In this document: positions 24,500 through 36,795 of the stretch, one piece after another
Layout: each line of letters starts with the position of its first letter
Numbering within the stretch: position 1 is the first letter of the stretch
Source: Lycorma delicatula
Taxonomy: Eukaryota > Arthropoda > Insecta > Hemiptera > Fulgoridae
Assembly: GCF_047948215.1 (NCBI RefSeq)
Contig: NC_134455.1
Location: forward strand, 149,588,575 to 149,652,574
DNA length: 64,000 nt
Reading direction: 5' to 3'
Made by a program: the position numbers and the translations under genes
Notes under the pieces: generated by a model
Seen by the model: the letters and a program-made list of their open reading frames with translations, nothing else
The model's database searches: none
Told to the model about the DNA's origin: nothing

Positions 24500-26800
24500 A
24501 TTTAAAAAATAAATTATTGAATTAATTATATAAAAGATCGCTAACAATCAAAATCCCATCGCTAACGATCTGTTAGCGATGGGATTTAAGAATGGAATAT
24601 AAGAAGAAGGCGAAAAGATAAAAATATTTGGAGAGTATAGGCTCAGTTAGAGAAATAAAAACAAGAAGTTATAAACAACCTTTTAAAATCAAAGTAGGTA
24701 TTTGAAAATTCAAAAAATAAACGTACTGGTGTAGCCAGAAGAGTCCGGAAGTTACTGGATAGGTTACATAATGGTCAGGCAAAATTCAATTTCAATTTAT
24801 GTAAAATTTACGTATTATAATCTGATCACAATTTACTTTTAATGGAATATAAATTTAATTTTAATAAATTAAAAGAGTATTCAAACAAACAGAACGAGTT
24901 AGGTGGAATAAGAGAGAAAAATATGAAATTAAGATTTGACAAAATCATTGGAAATAGAACAAATGCGTAATTATATTCATTTTAAAAATAAATGGATAAT
25001 TAAAATAAGGTGGACAGAAAACTTTAGGTAGAAAACCATGATAATCATGGTATACGAATTATTATCATAAATTTTTATGATGAAGGCAAAAAATTGTACG
25101 AGCTCTACAAAAGAAATTAACTGTTTTTACAAAAAATCAAAGGAAAATTGGTTGATGCAGAGATATGAAGTAGAAAAAATATAGAATTAAATATAAGTTA
25201 GAGCAGTTTATAGAAAAGAAAAACAAAACATTGGAGAAGTTAATTAACGATGTATTAATATCACATTATGGATGGGAATTCAGTTAGGGAGAAAAAGAGC
25301 ACTAACTGTTAAAAATACATGGAAGGACTACATACAGAAGAAAAAATTTTATAAAGTTTAGGAAGAGGAAAAGTAGTTGAAAACAATGTTAGAGAAAACC
25401 GTATTTAGAGATTAGAGGTTGATAGAGCTTTATACGAAAATAACTTCTCAGTCTTGAACATATAAGGCAATACAGATATATATGATAAATAAATCAGATT
25501 ATTATTTTAGAAAAAATTATTATTTCGAAGGAACAAGATTGAATAGTCAGTAAAAATATGTAAAACGTTTATGAGAGTGGAAAAATAATCCTCCCAAAAG
25601 ATAAAAAAAATTAATCGTTGCCGTACCAAAGAAAGCAGAGGCAGATAAGAGTTAAAAATACCAAATACTATCAATCATAACCTTTCAAGCATAGAAAAAT
25701 ACTTACTAGCATAATTTTAAGACAAATAGGACATGCGATGAAAATTATACTTGATAAAAGCCAGATAAAAAGAATAAAACCTGGAAAATACGTTTGACAA
25801 TGTAGACTGGAATAATTTTTTTTAACAAATTAGGGAGAATTGGAGTGAAATATTGGAAAAGAAGACATTTGTACAATCTGTGGAAGACTAGTAGTAACAA
25901 GAATTAGAAAAAATGCAAGCTCTGATTCAAAAAGGATTGCGACAAGAATGCAGCCTGATCCATTGCTTTTAAAATTGTGCTTACAAGTAGGACAGGCAAT
26001 TCAATAATTACAATTCAAATTTGAAGGTAGATTAATTATTTAAGCGAAAAATAAAACGCTAAGATTTTCCAAAGAACAAGAACTAATTTAACAAAATTCT
26101 GAATGACATACATTTATTAATTTGAGAAAAATCCAGTTTGAAAATAAATAAGAATAATAAGAAAGATCATGAAATTGAAGAAAATGAGGAGCTGAATTTA
26201 AAGTAGGGGATAAGTATACCAAAAGTTACAGAATACACGCTCTTGATGGAGTAAAATTGCAAAGGATGGTTAGTGTAACACAAAGATCAAGTCAATTGTG
26301 CAAGGCACAAGAAGCAAGGAGAACAGAAACAGAGAAGCAAGGAGGAGTTTAAATATAAAATACACATCTAAAAATAGAAAAGATATCCTTTAAAATAGTT
26401 ACCTTGAATAAAAAGTTTATAGTACAGAATCGTGGACAATCAAAATAGCAGAGAATACTTTTAAAATATGGTGTTACAGGAAAACGTTAAAAATTAGTTT
26501 GATCAATGAAATAAGAAAGATCTTAAGATGAACAAAAGAAAAGAGAGGTTTGTGGGAGAATAGGTGGTAAAGTAGATCAATAAAATATATATAGGTCTTT
26601 TTCAGGTACAGTGATAGAGGAATGTGAAGGGTAATTTGTACAGAAGAATAAATAATGGAATTTGTAAAGCATACATCTGAGTACATAGATTATAATAAGA
26701 ACCGTTGATATTAAAAGAACAGCAAGGAACACAAAAAATGGAAACATCAAATCAAACCATTCAAACTCGAAATTGATTGATTGACGAGTCCAGAAAAAGG
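24500..26800 (+). mobile_element. Old relic of an RTE-like LINE
   Basis: This is a strongly decayed copy of the type of element at 1.4-3.65 kb, recognised from block order rather than any open frame. SDHNLLLMEYK (24821-24853) corresponds to SDHKLMITKCR. VAVPKKAEADKS (about 25616-25651) corresponds to the IPKKAGADKC block. TFDNVDWNN (25790-25817) is RT motif A downstream of its lost catalytic residue. GLRQECSL (25935-25958) is the RQGCSLS block. ESWTIKIAENTFKIWCYRKTLKI (about 26428-26500) is the C-terminal domain. A SNHSNSKLID-like end is near 26760. Order and spacing match the younger copy. Nothing here can be expressed. Confidence 0.75.
24551..24587. repeat. Perfect 16-bp inverted repeat, 5-base loop
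   Basis: AAATCCCATCGCTAAC (24551-24566) is the exact reverse complement of 24572-24587, with loop GATCT. It lies at the 5' side of the LINE relic. The longest perfect small-loop hairpin I found in the window. Confidence 0.85.
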
Positions 26801-27052
26801 AAAGGTAATTCTAAAAAGAATGTGTATTTTTTATGTGATTTGTATACTTTTAATATACACACACACACACACATCTGAGATTCAAGAGTTACTGAAACTA
26901 CCTCAATGAAATTTGTAGATTGTTAATAAGATAAGTAGATTGATGTTCGGCATCTATCCCATATTTGATCTAAAACAAAAAAATTATACGTACGTATAAA
27001 AAAATCTTGTGGCTTTGCCGAAGACTTTGGCAGGCTTAAGGCTTTGCTTGAG

Positions 27053-27082
27053 ATCTTGAGGCTTTGAGCAAAGCCTCAAGAT
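27053..27082. repeat. Perfect 14-bp inverted repeat, 2-base loop
   Basis: ATCTTGAGGCTTTG (27053-27066) and its exact reverse complement (27069-27082) are separated by AG. Upstream, within 50 bases, partial direct copies of the arm occur (CTTGTGGCTTTG, TAAGGCTTTG), so the hairpin sits in a small repeat cluster. Confidence 0.85.
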
Positions 27083-28738
27083 TTCAAGCGTGAAAATAAT
27101 TAACCTATAAAAAAGATCAGTTTACTTCTACTTCTCTACCAAAATTTATAAGCTAGAAATCAGGAAAAATAAAGAAATATAATAATTTTTAAATTATGCC
27201 ACTATGTCCTCATGTAACTAAAAAATAAAAAGAAATTCTTTTTACAAAAGTAGATCCAAAATCTACGTAATTTTAACAATGTACAATTCAGCTCGCATTC
27301 GATAATTTTTTTTCTCTTGTCAAGTGTGTGCAGAAATATTATTTTACAAAACGTATGTTTGATTTGCGCGATTTCAGAAGTAAAAAGAAATTATTATCTG
27401 AGAAAGTTTGATGGTTATCGAGTTCAAAAAAGGTTGTAACTTAATAGTAATATGATAAAATGTGATTCGTAAAAAAAGTCTGTAGTTGGGATTGGCAAAA
27501 ACAAAATTTTCAAAATGTATACGAATATATTTTTCTAGGTTAAGTATGGAAAGTGGAAAGTTATAAGGGTTTAAAGTAGAAAAAAGAACAATAAATGTAT
27601 AAGTTAAGAGCAGGTGGATTTGAAATCCGTGAATGAATAAAAATAACATCTTTCCACGATTAAAAATAACATTTACGGAAGTCCGGAAATGTATGAATAC
27701 GACGTACGAAAGTGAAAAAATAGAAACAGAAAAGTAAACTCAGAAACTCAATTAAAAATGGGTTAAATAAAATAAAACTACACAATTTAAAGCTGGTTTT
27801 TTATTAACTACAATCCATTAGAAAGATTCTCAATTCGTCAATAATATAAAACAAAACATTATAATCAGAAAAGAAACTACAATCAACAACATTAGTATAC
27901 AATTAAGTATAAATGAATTTCACATAACGAATTTACTCTAGATACATAAATTTAGTATTTTTATTTAGCCATAAGTAAACGAACTGAATTATTTAGTTGT
28001 AGAATCTATCGAACAAAAAACCTTGATTGGAAAATATTGTTCAACGTTATAATTTACATTAGTCGTATCATATTTATAGTGAATAAGGATCGCGTGCTAT
28101 TTTGCCATACCGATCTTCGAGGTGCTTTAATCATATTCGCAGCAGCCCGGTAACAACAACCGATGAACCTGTGATCCTGTACTTCATAAACAATTCTTCT
28201 ATAACCAGCCAAACGGCATCCGTTGCTACTTCTTCCACGATGTTATGATCACATTTGCCCTCTTAAACATAGAGCTTTCTCTTCCTATTTAATAAAACCT
28301 TTCGCTTCTAACAGAATACTCTTTCATCAAACGTTCCTGTACTAGGACGATTTTACGAATAATACGATGAAGTCTCTACAATTTTTAAGTAACTGTACAT
28401 TACTTTTTCCATCGGTATATACTACCCGACGTAGAATTACTGAAGATATGTTTTTTATATAATGTTTTTATACAGTGTATGGCAAAATAAAAAGGTATGT
28501 TGTTTAAATGTACAACATTCCTTTCAAGATATTTTTATCATAATAATGAAATCTCGACGAGCAGAAGCCGTTGAGATAACAACTGATAACAAGATAACGA
28601 GATAACAAGTACATAACAACTGACAGACACTCAAAATGAACTCAAGAGAAAAAAGTACACACAAACAGTAGTCATAAGGTCGTTTTTAGAATAAATTTCT
28701 GAAGTTATTATAAATTAAAGAAAATCACAGATGTTGTT

Positions 28739-28742
28739 ATAT

Positions 28743-28777
<35 letters not shown>

Positions 28778-28778
28778 T
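28739..28778. repeat. AT dinucleotide microsatellite
   Basis: A (AT)n/(TA)n tract with one phase change near 28753. No other significance is apparent. Confidence 0.9.
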
Positions 28779-29795
28779 TTATAAAATAAAATATATGTAA
28801 TGTTTTGTAGATAAACAAATATATTTTTGAGTAGACACGACCTTAATAGAAATTTTGTACGCGAAAAAGATATACTTAATTTATTTCGTTAGTGTTACAA
28901 TGTAATAATTTTTAAACAAGTAAAAGTTACTCATCAGAAACTAATTCATAGTTTAATTTTTATGCAACGTAAATTACAAAAAACGCCATAAGAAGAGATA
29001 AAAATTCAGTTATTTGAGGAAAAATCTTCAATAAGATAAATAATATTTCTTAACACACGTTTACTTTGCTATAATTTTTTTAGGTAATCTTCAGAAAATA
29101 AAAAAAATTATAAAAATTTAGTTGAAGATTTTTAATAAACTTTTTTTAGAAATTACCATCAGAAAAGGGAATGAAATTCGTACCCACAATATGGCGATTG
29201 AATTTTTAATTTTCATATTGATTTTATTAAACGTTTACCGTGAAATCAGCGATTTAAGCTACATTAAGTTTTAATATTTCAAACATATTTGTTTTATTTC
29301 GTAAGCATATGTTAATCATTGTTAAAAACAAGCCTCAAAATAATGTTAAATTACTTTTGTATAACATAGTGATGTAATAAAGCTGCATCCATTAAGAATT
29401 TATTACTTCTTAGGATTACGTATTTTTCCATTCTATTACGGGTTTATTTATCCGTTTCATAGATATTTATCTTTGCGTTCCTTCACTACTTATATATTCT
29501 ATTCATCCTTTAATATTCAAATAATCTAAACTTTGATCCTTATGAGAAAAGGGTCCACAATACCTGTCCGTGTTTACGAGAATCAGCCACTAATATCTTT
29601 TAAAATAAACTACTCTGCTGTAATACATCATAAAACCCCCTAATTTCAAAAATTCAATTTCAACCCCATATAACTTGTTTAAAGAATTTAATTGGACTAA
29701 TTCTTATAGGAAACTGTTGTCATACTAATTTTCATGATTAAAACTTTTTCATATATAAAAATTCAAAAAGACAACGTACATACATATAAGCTACT

Positions 29796-29817
29796 TACGC
29801 TCATACATATGAGCGTA
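29796..29817. repeat. Perfect 10-bp inverted repeat, 2-base loop
   Basis: TACGCTCATA and TATGAGCGTA flank CA. One of the smaller members of the hairpin set. Confidence 0.7.
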
Positions 29818-30017
29818 TGAACAATCGCACAAGAATAATTTCATACAAGTTTTTTCTTAGAGATTTTAGTTTTATTTCTGATCCCTGATGTCTAGAATCC
29901 TACAGTAACATTTTACAGATAGCTTGCTTTTCTCTCTTACATTTTATAAAAACCTTTCAAGAAAACATTTTTATTGATAGTTTTAAAAATCTCATTAAAG
30001 TTGTTCATTTTTTTCAG

Positions 30018-30069
30018 GGAAGAATCTGTGGATAAAAATTGGGAAAGTTCTTCACAACAAGAAGATTCG
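30018..30069 (+). other. Candidate 52-base exon (weak)
   Basis: A pyrimidine tract ending TTTTTTTCAG is followed by 52 bases open in one frame, encoding EESVDKNWESSSQQEDS, and then by a donor-like GTATTT. The acidic, serine- and glutamine-rich peptide looks more like protein than the AT-rich flanks do. I recognise no family, and splice-like motifs arise often by chance in such DNA. If real, this is an internal exon entered with one base of a split codon, in a gene whose other exons are outside or unrecognised. Confidence 0.22.
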
Positions 30070-33000
30070 GTATTTATTTATTCTTATTATTAATTTCTAC
30101 ATTATATAATAGTTATATTGAATTTTTTTACCTACTAAATCGGAAAAAAACATTTAATTTTTTCAAATATTTACGTAACTGAAAAATTAAGCAATTTTAT
30201 TAACCATTAATGTAACTTTCACACCTTCTAGTAAATTTATTTACCTTTAACTTAAATGTTTATCAAGTATTTATATCGGTTTATAATGATAGGTTAGCTC
30301 AACGATTAGCCCTAGTAGATCAGTTTCCTTCTCAAAGTTAGCGGTATGAAACGCAGCTAGCGGTTCACTTAGCGCCGAGAAAGCGAACTACTGGTACGTA
30401 ATAAAACTTGAATTCAATCATAATTTAGTATCTTGAATGATTATATGATGTTTTAATAATATCAATTTTTGTTCAGTCTTCTTTATCTGTATTTTCTTTA
30501 GGAGAGAAATGTAAGAAGGCCTGTAAGTTAGAGTAATTCAAATAACGAACCCTAATTCGAATCAACTACAAGTTGATTTTCATCCGCTTGGCGAATCTGT
30601 CACAATTGTATTTATGGTTTTTCATTCAAACGGTCCTGTTGTCCTGTTCAAGAAACGTTACATGGATTTACATATATAAAGGAAAATTTCCTGCACTAAG
30701 ATTTAAAAAATGTTAATTCAATAATCTCAACTAGTATAGAAACAGTTTACTAATTTACTAAACAATATTAATGTGGAATCTTAAGTGATCTTTGTTTTGA
30801 ATATAGGATATTTTATGAGTTATTGTTCAAAATCACACCATCATTGCTTAAAATATTGTTTTGGTTTTTAAGACAGCTGGGAATCATTGTTAAAACAAAA
30901 TATTTACGTTCGTATAAATAGATAAGTAAGTAGTTGAACATTTGTATGCATTCGTTTCCCTTAATAGGTGGCTTAACTTCCATTTGAAAGAAAGTATGAA
31001 ACTGTTCAGATCGAGAAACAAGGATTCGCAATAGACAAAGTCAAATATTGGCGATGACCTAAGGGGGTGGTGGCATACAACGTCAGAGAGCTTTTTAGTC
31101 GGTTTTACCGGAGGATAGTGAAACGAAGGGTGGTAAAGCGCTGACACTCCGATATGATAACTACATTGTTTGTTCAATTTCCACCCATCGCCGTATCCCC
31201 ATCTAACCTCCAAATCCTGATACATTTAGAGCACCATCAACCGACAGAGCGACCCTCTCGGTCAAACTCCCTCTCGTTTATAGGCAAACAACCACTCTTC
31301 AACCCGGCCATTCACTATTCATACTTGGTACCAATTGACCTAACGGTAACGATAATCAAATAATCGTATCATCATTCCAGTAATATTATTACTATTATTA
31401 GTATTGTTACCAGGCAATAAACTTCTCTTTTCTCCCCTCTTTCTCTTCTTCCTCACGTGTTCCCCCACTCATTCTCTCATATCGACTCACCATCCCTCGA
31501 CTTCTAAAAAACGTATGTAAATGTAGGTAAATTTCTTTACTGTTTTAACGATTTTCTATCTCTTTCTAGTTTTATGGAGAAAAACTGAACTTTTACAAGC
31601 TAGCATGACCTACATTTATTATATTTAATTATTTCTTTTAATTTATATTTATTTACCAACGCTGTAATTGTTAGAATAACACTTCTCATTCCTCAATATT
31701 ACAAACATTAAATTTATTATCACCTTTTTTTAATATTCCATTATGTATTATTAAATATTTTACTTGAGGGGTAAAAATTCTTTCTCAAATTTATTATCCA
31801 TAAATATTTTATACTTATTTATATTTTAACTTCATGAAACTGAGAAACTGTAAAACCTCATAGTTTTTATTACTTATTATTTTCCTACTAGAAAAATATT
31901 ATTTCTAAATAGTCATTTTTTTAAGCGGGGTGTAAAAACTACGTAAACTTATCTTGAAATAACTAACACATGATGATATATCATTTGGAACAGATTTCAA
32001 ACAAAAGTGAAAGGAGACAAAAGCAAACATTTTATTAAATTTTATGCAGAGTCGCAGTTAAAATGAAAATATATTTTCTTTCAATAAAGTATTTTTCCAC
32101 AAAATGGGTACCTGAATCATCTTATACACTTCTTTTTCAAATCCATTTTACGGCTGTAACGCTTATCAACTTTGAATAATATCTCATAGAGATGCTTTTT
32201 GTGAGCGTAATGAAACTCTCCAAGCAGTCAGTTGCTGTAGTGAACATATTCTCCGTCGTAGAGCCGAATACTATTTCATGCGGTCAATCAGTATTGCTAA
32301 AACAGCACAATGGAATATGCTTGGTCATTGAGGGCAATGGAAATTTATTCATCTAATAAATCAAGAACTATGTAGATCAAATTTTGATTTTCTTTCTATC
32401 CATAACACGTTTTTTTAAAACTAACCTCCTTTAAAACATCATCTGCTTATAAATTTTAGTTTATTTGTCTAGGTGAAATTGTATGATTGTAGAATTAATC
32501 GAAGTTAAACAGATGTGGGTCATGAAAGACCGATAAATAATCTGGAAAAAGATATGCAAACATACATAGTTATCAAGACTAATTTCTGAAAATTCGTGAT
32601 CGTAACTGATTAAAATCCTCAGCCATGAAATTGAACTAGTCAAGAGTTTTGTTGAGTTTCAATGAACCGTGGATCTAAATTGTAGAGATATGTACTCGTC
32701 ATGATTTAAAATTTTTATTTGTTCCATATAAATTTCTTAAAAATCGTAAAACTGTAAATTTTATTAAATTAATAATTTTTTACGTTTTTAATAAATCGTA
32801 TTGCACTCCACTGCTCTAAACAAAAAAAAATAAATAAAATAATACTTGTCTATAGACTCTAGAATCGTGAAAACTTTGTGTGGAATTATGTAGAATTGTT
32901 TAATCCTAACGATCATCGAGCTGAAACTTCCTGCACATGAACCTCAACGCTAAGTTTCCAAGCAAAACGTTTGGATTCAGGGTCTTAAGATGATAAATAA

Positions 33001-34448
33001 CAAACATTTTAAGGAGTAATTCTGCTTCGACCGTTGATTTGTAAAATTCAGCAATAAGTAGAATTAAACCACAATCATGGTCTCTTAGAACTCGAACTCG
33101 TCTTCTTCCGATAGACTATTCTATTCTCTACTAAACTCCCCTTATTCTCTACTATTTTCTATTGTAAAATTTTCTTTTCTATGTAGCAGTAAATTTGGTG
33201 TTGGGAGGCTTGAAATATTAAACTTATTGCATAAGTCAAATGTTTAATTGCTTTTATTTTCTTTGGGATTTTAAAAATAAATATAAACTGAAATCTGAGT
33301 ACACCTCTATTTTCATTCATGTAAACACTAGCATAAACTAAATGTTAGTGTCTCAAAACACATTTTTAGGTTTGTCGAACAATAATTTTGTTAAAAAAAA
33401 TGTTGCAAATAATAACGTGTAATTTGTTTTGAACCTTTACATAAATTTAGACGAAGCGGAAAGACTATAGAGAGTAAATTTTGAACCTCCTGCAAAAAAG
33501 GTACGTGCAGAAATTTTCTTTATGAAATATTCATCATAATGCACTACTCGACAATTCGATATGATTTGAAATTAGTTTAGTTCTGAGCCCCGAACAACAT
33601 TCTATTTGTCTATTACTTTCTGCTCTTCATAAACACAAAGCTTTTCTCTGCGTACAACAGAATATGAATATGATGGAAAGAACAGGTTTTACGGAAACAC
33701 TAAAGCGAAGGTTTTCGGATTTGGAATTCTTTTATAATAGAACTTTTTCTCGGTACGACGTGCAGTTAAAATATTTCCATTAACATACCCGTAAAAAAAT
33801 ATGATTACAAATTCTTCACTTTAAAACTTTAAGGCATTTTTTAAAAAGTGATACTCGAGCACTAATTTTCTTTAAATTTAAAAGCGTACAAATGCAATAG
33901 ACGAATTTCAATTGTTGATCAACTGTTAACGCAAAAACTTAAAAAATAAACAATTTCTCAATCTTTTAAAATTATTTCGAAATAATGAATTTTCGTTTAA
34001 CATATTAAAAGTTTAAAACACAATTAAAAGTTAAATAATGCTATTAATTTCCTGCCTTAATTTTTTTTTTATATATTATTAATAATTTTTTTTGTTTCTA
34101 TATTTAATTTTATTATTTTCCAATATTTTAGTGATTCATGTTCTTATTTAAAATTGAAATACAGTATTTTCCTGATAAGTTTCTGCCTGAATCGTTTTTA
34201 TTAAAATTAAAGGTTTTTAAACTCTTGTTATGTTCGGTTAACTTTTTTAGATAAAATGAAATTTTCTACGAATTTCGTTGCAAAATTTGACTTTTTAAAA
34301 AAATAATTTAATCATTTTGTTATAATAAACCTAAAAAAATGATTTGAATTTTTTTCTACGTTACTAAAAATACAATTATTCCTAAAAAATTACAAAAATA
34401 CAGTTCCGTATCTCTAGTAAAAACATTTTGTTTTATTAAATTTTTCAG

Positions 34449-34600
34449 GTCAAAAGCCATATAAATATCAGCCCTTATATGTAAATTCCAAAGATCTCCG
34501 TATGGTTTCATTTTATCCTTGTTGCGGAAATCAGATAGAAATTTTTCGCAAACTCGAAAACAAAGCGCTTTTGGAACTGTTTTTTAAACTTTTTCTTTAA
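34449..34600 (+). other. Candidate 3'-terminal exon or relic reading frame (weak)
   Basis: After an acceptor-like ATTTTTCAG (ends 34448), a 49-codon frame runs to TAA at 34598-34600. It begins QKPYKYQPLY, which resembles the linker between C2H2 zinc fingers (GEKPYKC) if joined to a preceding exon ending in G. It contains a CCG pair further on, but no complete zinc finger follows. It may be chance. Confidence 0.18.
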
Positions 34601-36721
34601 TTTTACGTATTTTGAAATTCGTGAGATTACTCTTGTGTATATATTATGTAATTCAGGCGTTTGTGGCTTTATATATAGACAATCTTTACCTATTACTACA
34701 CCTGGTCATTTTATAAATACTGTTTAAAATTTCATTTAACTATATGCCCGTGCTTAAAATATTACAGATTATGTAAAATTAAAAAAATAGCGTAATGGAT
34801 ATGGATATAGCATAAAGTCTAAGAACACAATTTAGAACATGAGGTATATTAAAAACAATTTAAAAAGTTTTTAATTTGGTTTAAAATTGTCTGTGTTGGT
34901 GAATAATATATCCAGCCTCAGTAATTGTTTATTTGTATTTACCTTGTTGATAAGCAATCAAGAATTTCTAAAATAATATATTATAATTTTCATCGTCTCA
35001 TTTCTCGTTTACTTTATTTTATTTTTACCTCATCGCTCATTATTTGATTTTCAAAAGTAAAGATACGTGTGAAAACAAAATTTTGACTTTTTGGTATCAA
35101 CTCGACTAAACATATATATTAATAAAATTTTATCTTTGTGGGCTTCTGTTCGATGATTTCAGGGTTTTCGTGGTTGCTGAAAGTAGAAATATGTATTTAT
35201 CTTAATATTTAATCAGGACTTTTCTCATTTGAAAAATTCTATTTTAAAGGATAGGGTCAAACGATTTAGTAATTTGTATTAATATTTTTAATTCTTTAAA
35301 TTAAAAAAAAAAAACATTTGAATAAATGTACATGCATACTGTTTGATATTAAATAATCCAGTAAAATAATAAACTGGCAATAAAATTTTGTTTATCGTCA
35401 AATATTAAGAGAGCTGATCAATGATGATGAATTATTATCGTGTTTCTAAATATTAGTAATTAATTTGATGTTTGTTGAAGGTTCTGTTTACGATACACAT
35501 AAAAGGGTTTCGCAGAAGGGTCGGCATTTTGTATAAAGGATATTAGGATGGATATTAGATGGATGGGAGAATAAGTTGAAAACAGGAATGAGATGGGTAG
35601 AGGTTAACAGAATTTCCTTTTGAAGACTGGATGGAAATCGAAGGAAGACGGGGTGGACTGTGAACGGTGGATTATTCGTTCAGGGGTTATTTTAAGGGGG
35701 GATATAAGGGGGATGATGATGACCTCACTACTACAGTAGCGAATGTTACGTTGAATATCGCTAACTCAGCAGCAAACATAATTCAAACATTTGATATCAA
35801 TTATATTGCAAGAAAGAAGGGGGAGAAAGAGAGAGAGAGGATTAGTAAAACGGAGAGAAAGACAGTTCAACTCTACTACTGAGCGGTACCACTCCGTTAA
35901 CACCGCAAGTACTCTACTGTAGACTACACGAGTGAGCGAATATCTCATCCCGTTTACTCTTTGGTTCATCCAAGAAATTTACCCGCCGGGTGATGGCTTG
36001 ACCCATTGATAATGATTTACAGTGTCTCATCCTCTCCCTCATTCCCCCTCTACCTATAATTTATATACTCGCTTTATCTTGATATTAATTTTATACGAAC
36101 TTAACTGGTGAGAAAAATAGATGGTAGAAAGGAGAGAGATATCGTTTTCAGGAAAGATGTGAAAAAAAATATAAAAAAATATATATGAATCAAGGAATAA
36201 AATTCAAAAGATTAATTTTTTTTCATTCTGAAATTATTCGAATTAAATTATAATATGTGTATACATTCACACATATAGACTTTTCTTTTGCATTCTAATA
36301 CACGATATTCAACCAAATTAAAGAAAGGGGAAAATTACCTGAATAAATTAATTGTAAACATGGTAAATAAACTAGGTAACAATGTTACTATGTAAACAAC
36401 TAGTTCATATTATGTTTATTTCACTGCACTGTAGTAGTAAATATATGGAATATAAGACCAATTATATTTTGGTTTTTATTTTTTAAACGTATTTATATTT
36501 TTCGTTGTTAAGGCTTTTTGTTTGCGACAAAGGTTGTTTTTTGCGATAAAGTAATGGCTAAAGTACACCATCCTAAAGCAAAGGTCTCAAACGTTTACTC
36601 ATACTATAATATTTTTATGTCTTGAAATTAATATTATGTGTTTTGTTTTGAAAGTAAAACAGTTTCTATAAATACGAGTATGTCGTAATTTTCATAAAGA
36701 AGTAATACTGTTCTCTACGAA

Positions 36722-36752
36722 TAATTATAATAATAATAATAATAATAATAAT

Positions 36753-36793
<41 letters not shown>
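36722..36793. repeat. (TAA)n microsatellite before LINE copy A
   Basis: Trinucleotide TAA repeats with two interruptions end exactly where the 5' untranslated region of the first I-type LINE copy begins (GCCCTGAGG). The same arrangement precedes copy B and, in decayed form, copy C. Confidence 0.95.

Positions 36794-36795
<2 letters not shown>

Larger units (their letters stand above)
21481..24500. other. AT-rich DNA with a purine-pyrimidine microsatellite
   Basis: No gene is recognised. A (CA)n/(CG)n low-complexity tract lies at 22540-22600 and an 11-bp inverted repeat at 22143-22172. A short open stretch from an ATG near 23816 (49 codons, SIIGHLTEADLKKLRDS...) looks protein-like, but I do not recognise it and it ends in a stop. 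It could be the far 5' part of the LINE relic that follows. Confidence 0.4.
26801..36721. other. Long AT-rich stretch, no gene recognised
   Basis: No complete gene or transposon is recognised in almost 10 kb. Features: an (AC)n tract at 26854-26872; a perfect inverted repeat at 27053-27082 inside a local cluster of GGCTTTG-containing repeats (27010-27085); an (AT)n microsatellite at 28739-28778; a 10-bp inverted repeat at 29796-29817; candidate exon-like stretches at 30018-30069 and 34449-34600; less AT-rich stretches at 31040-31500 and 35520-36060. The small open frames at 26474, 27374, 30813, 30890, 31154, 32461 and 35667 have no motif and no coding bias I can see. The interval fits intergenic DNA or one long intron. 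Confidence 0.4.

Noticed and set aside
30290..30400. Possible tRNA-like sequence (TTAGCTCAACGATTAGCCC)
   Set aside because: There is an A-box-like string, but no B box at proper spacing and no cloverleaf I could draw.
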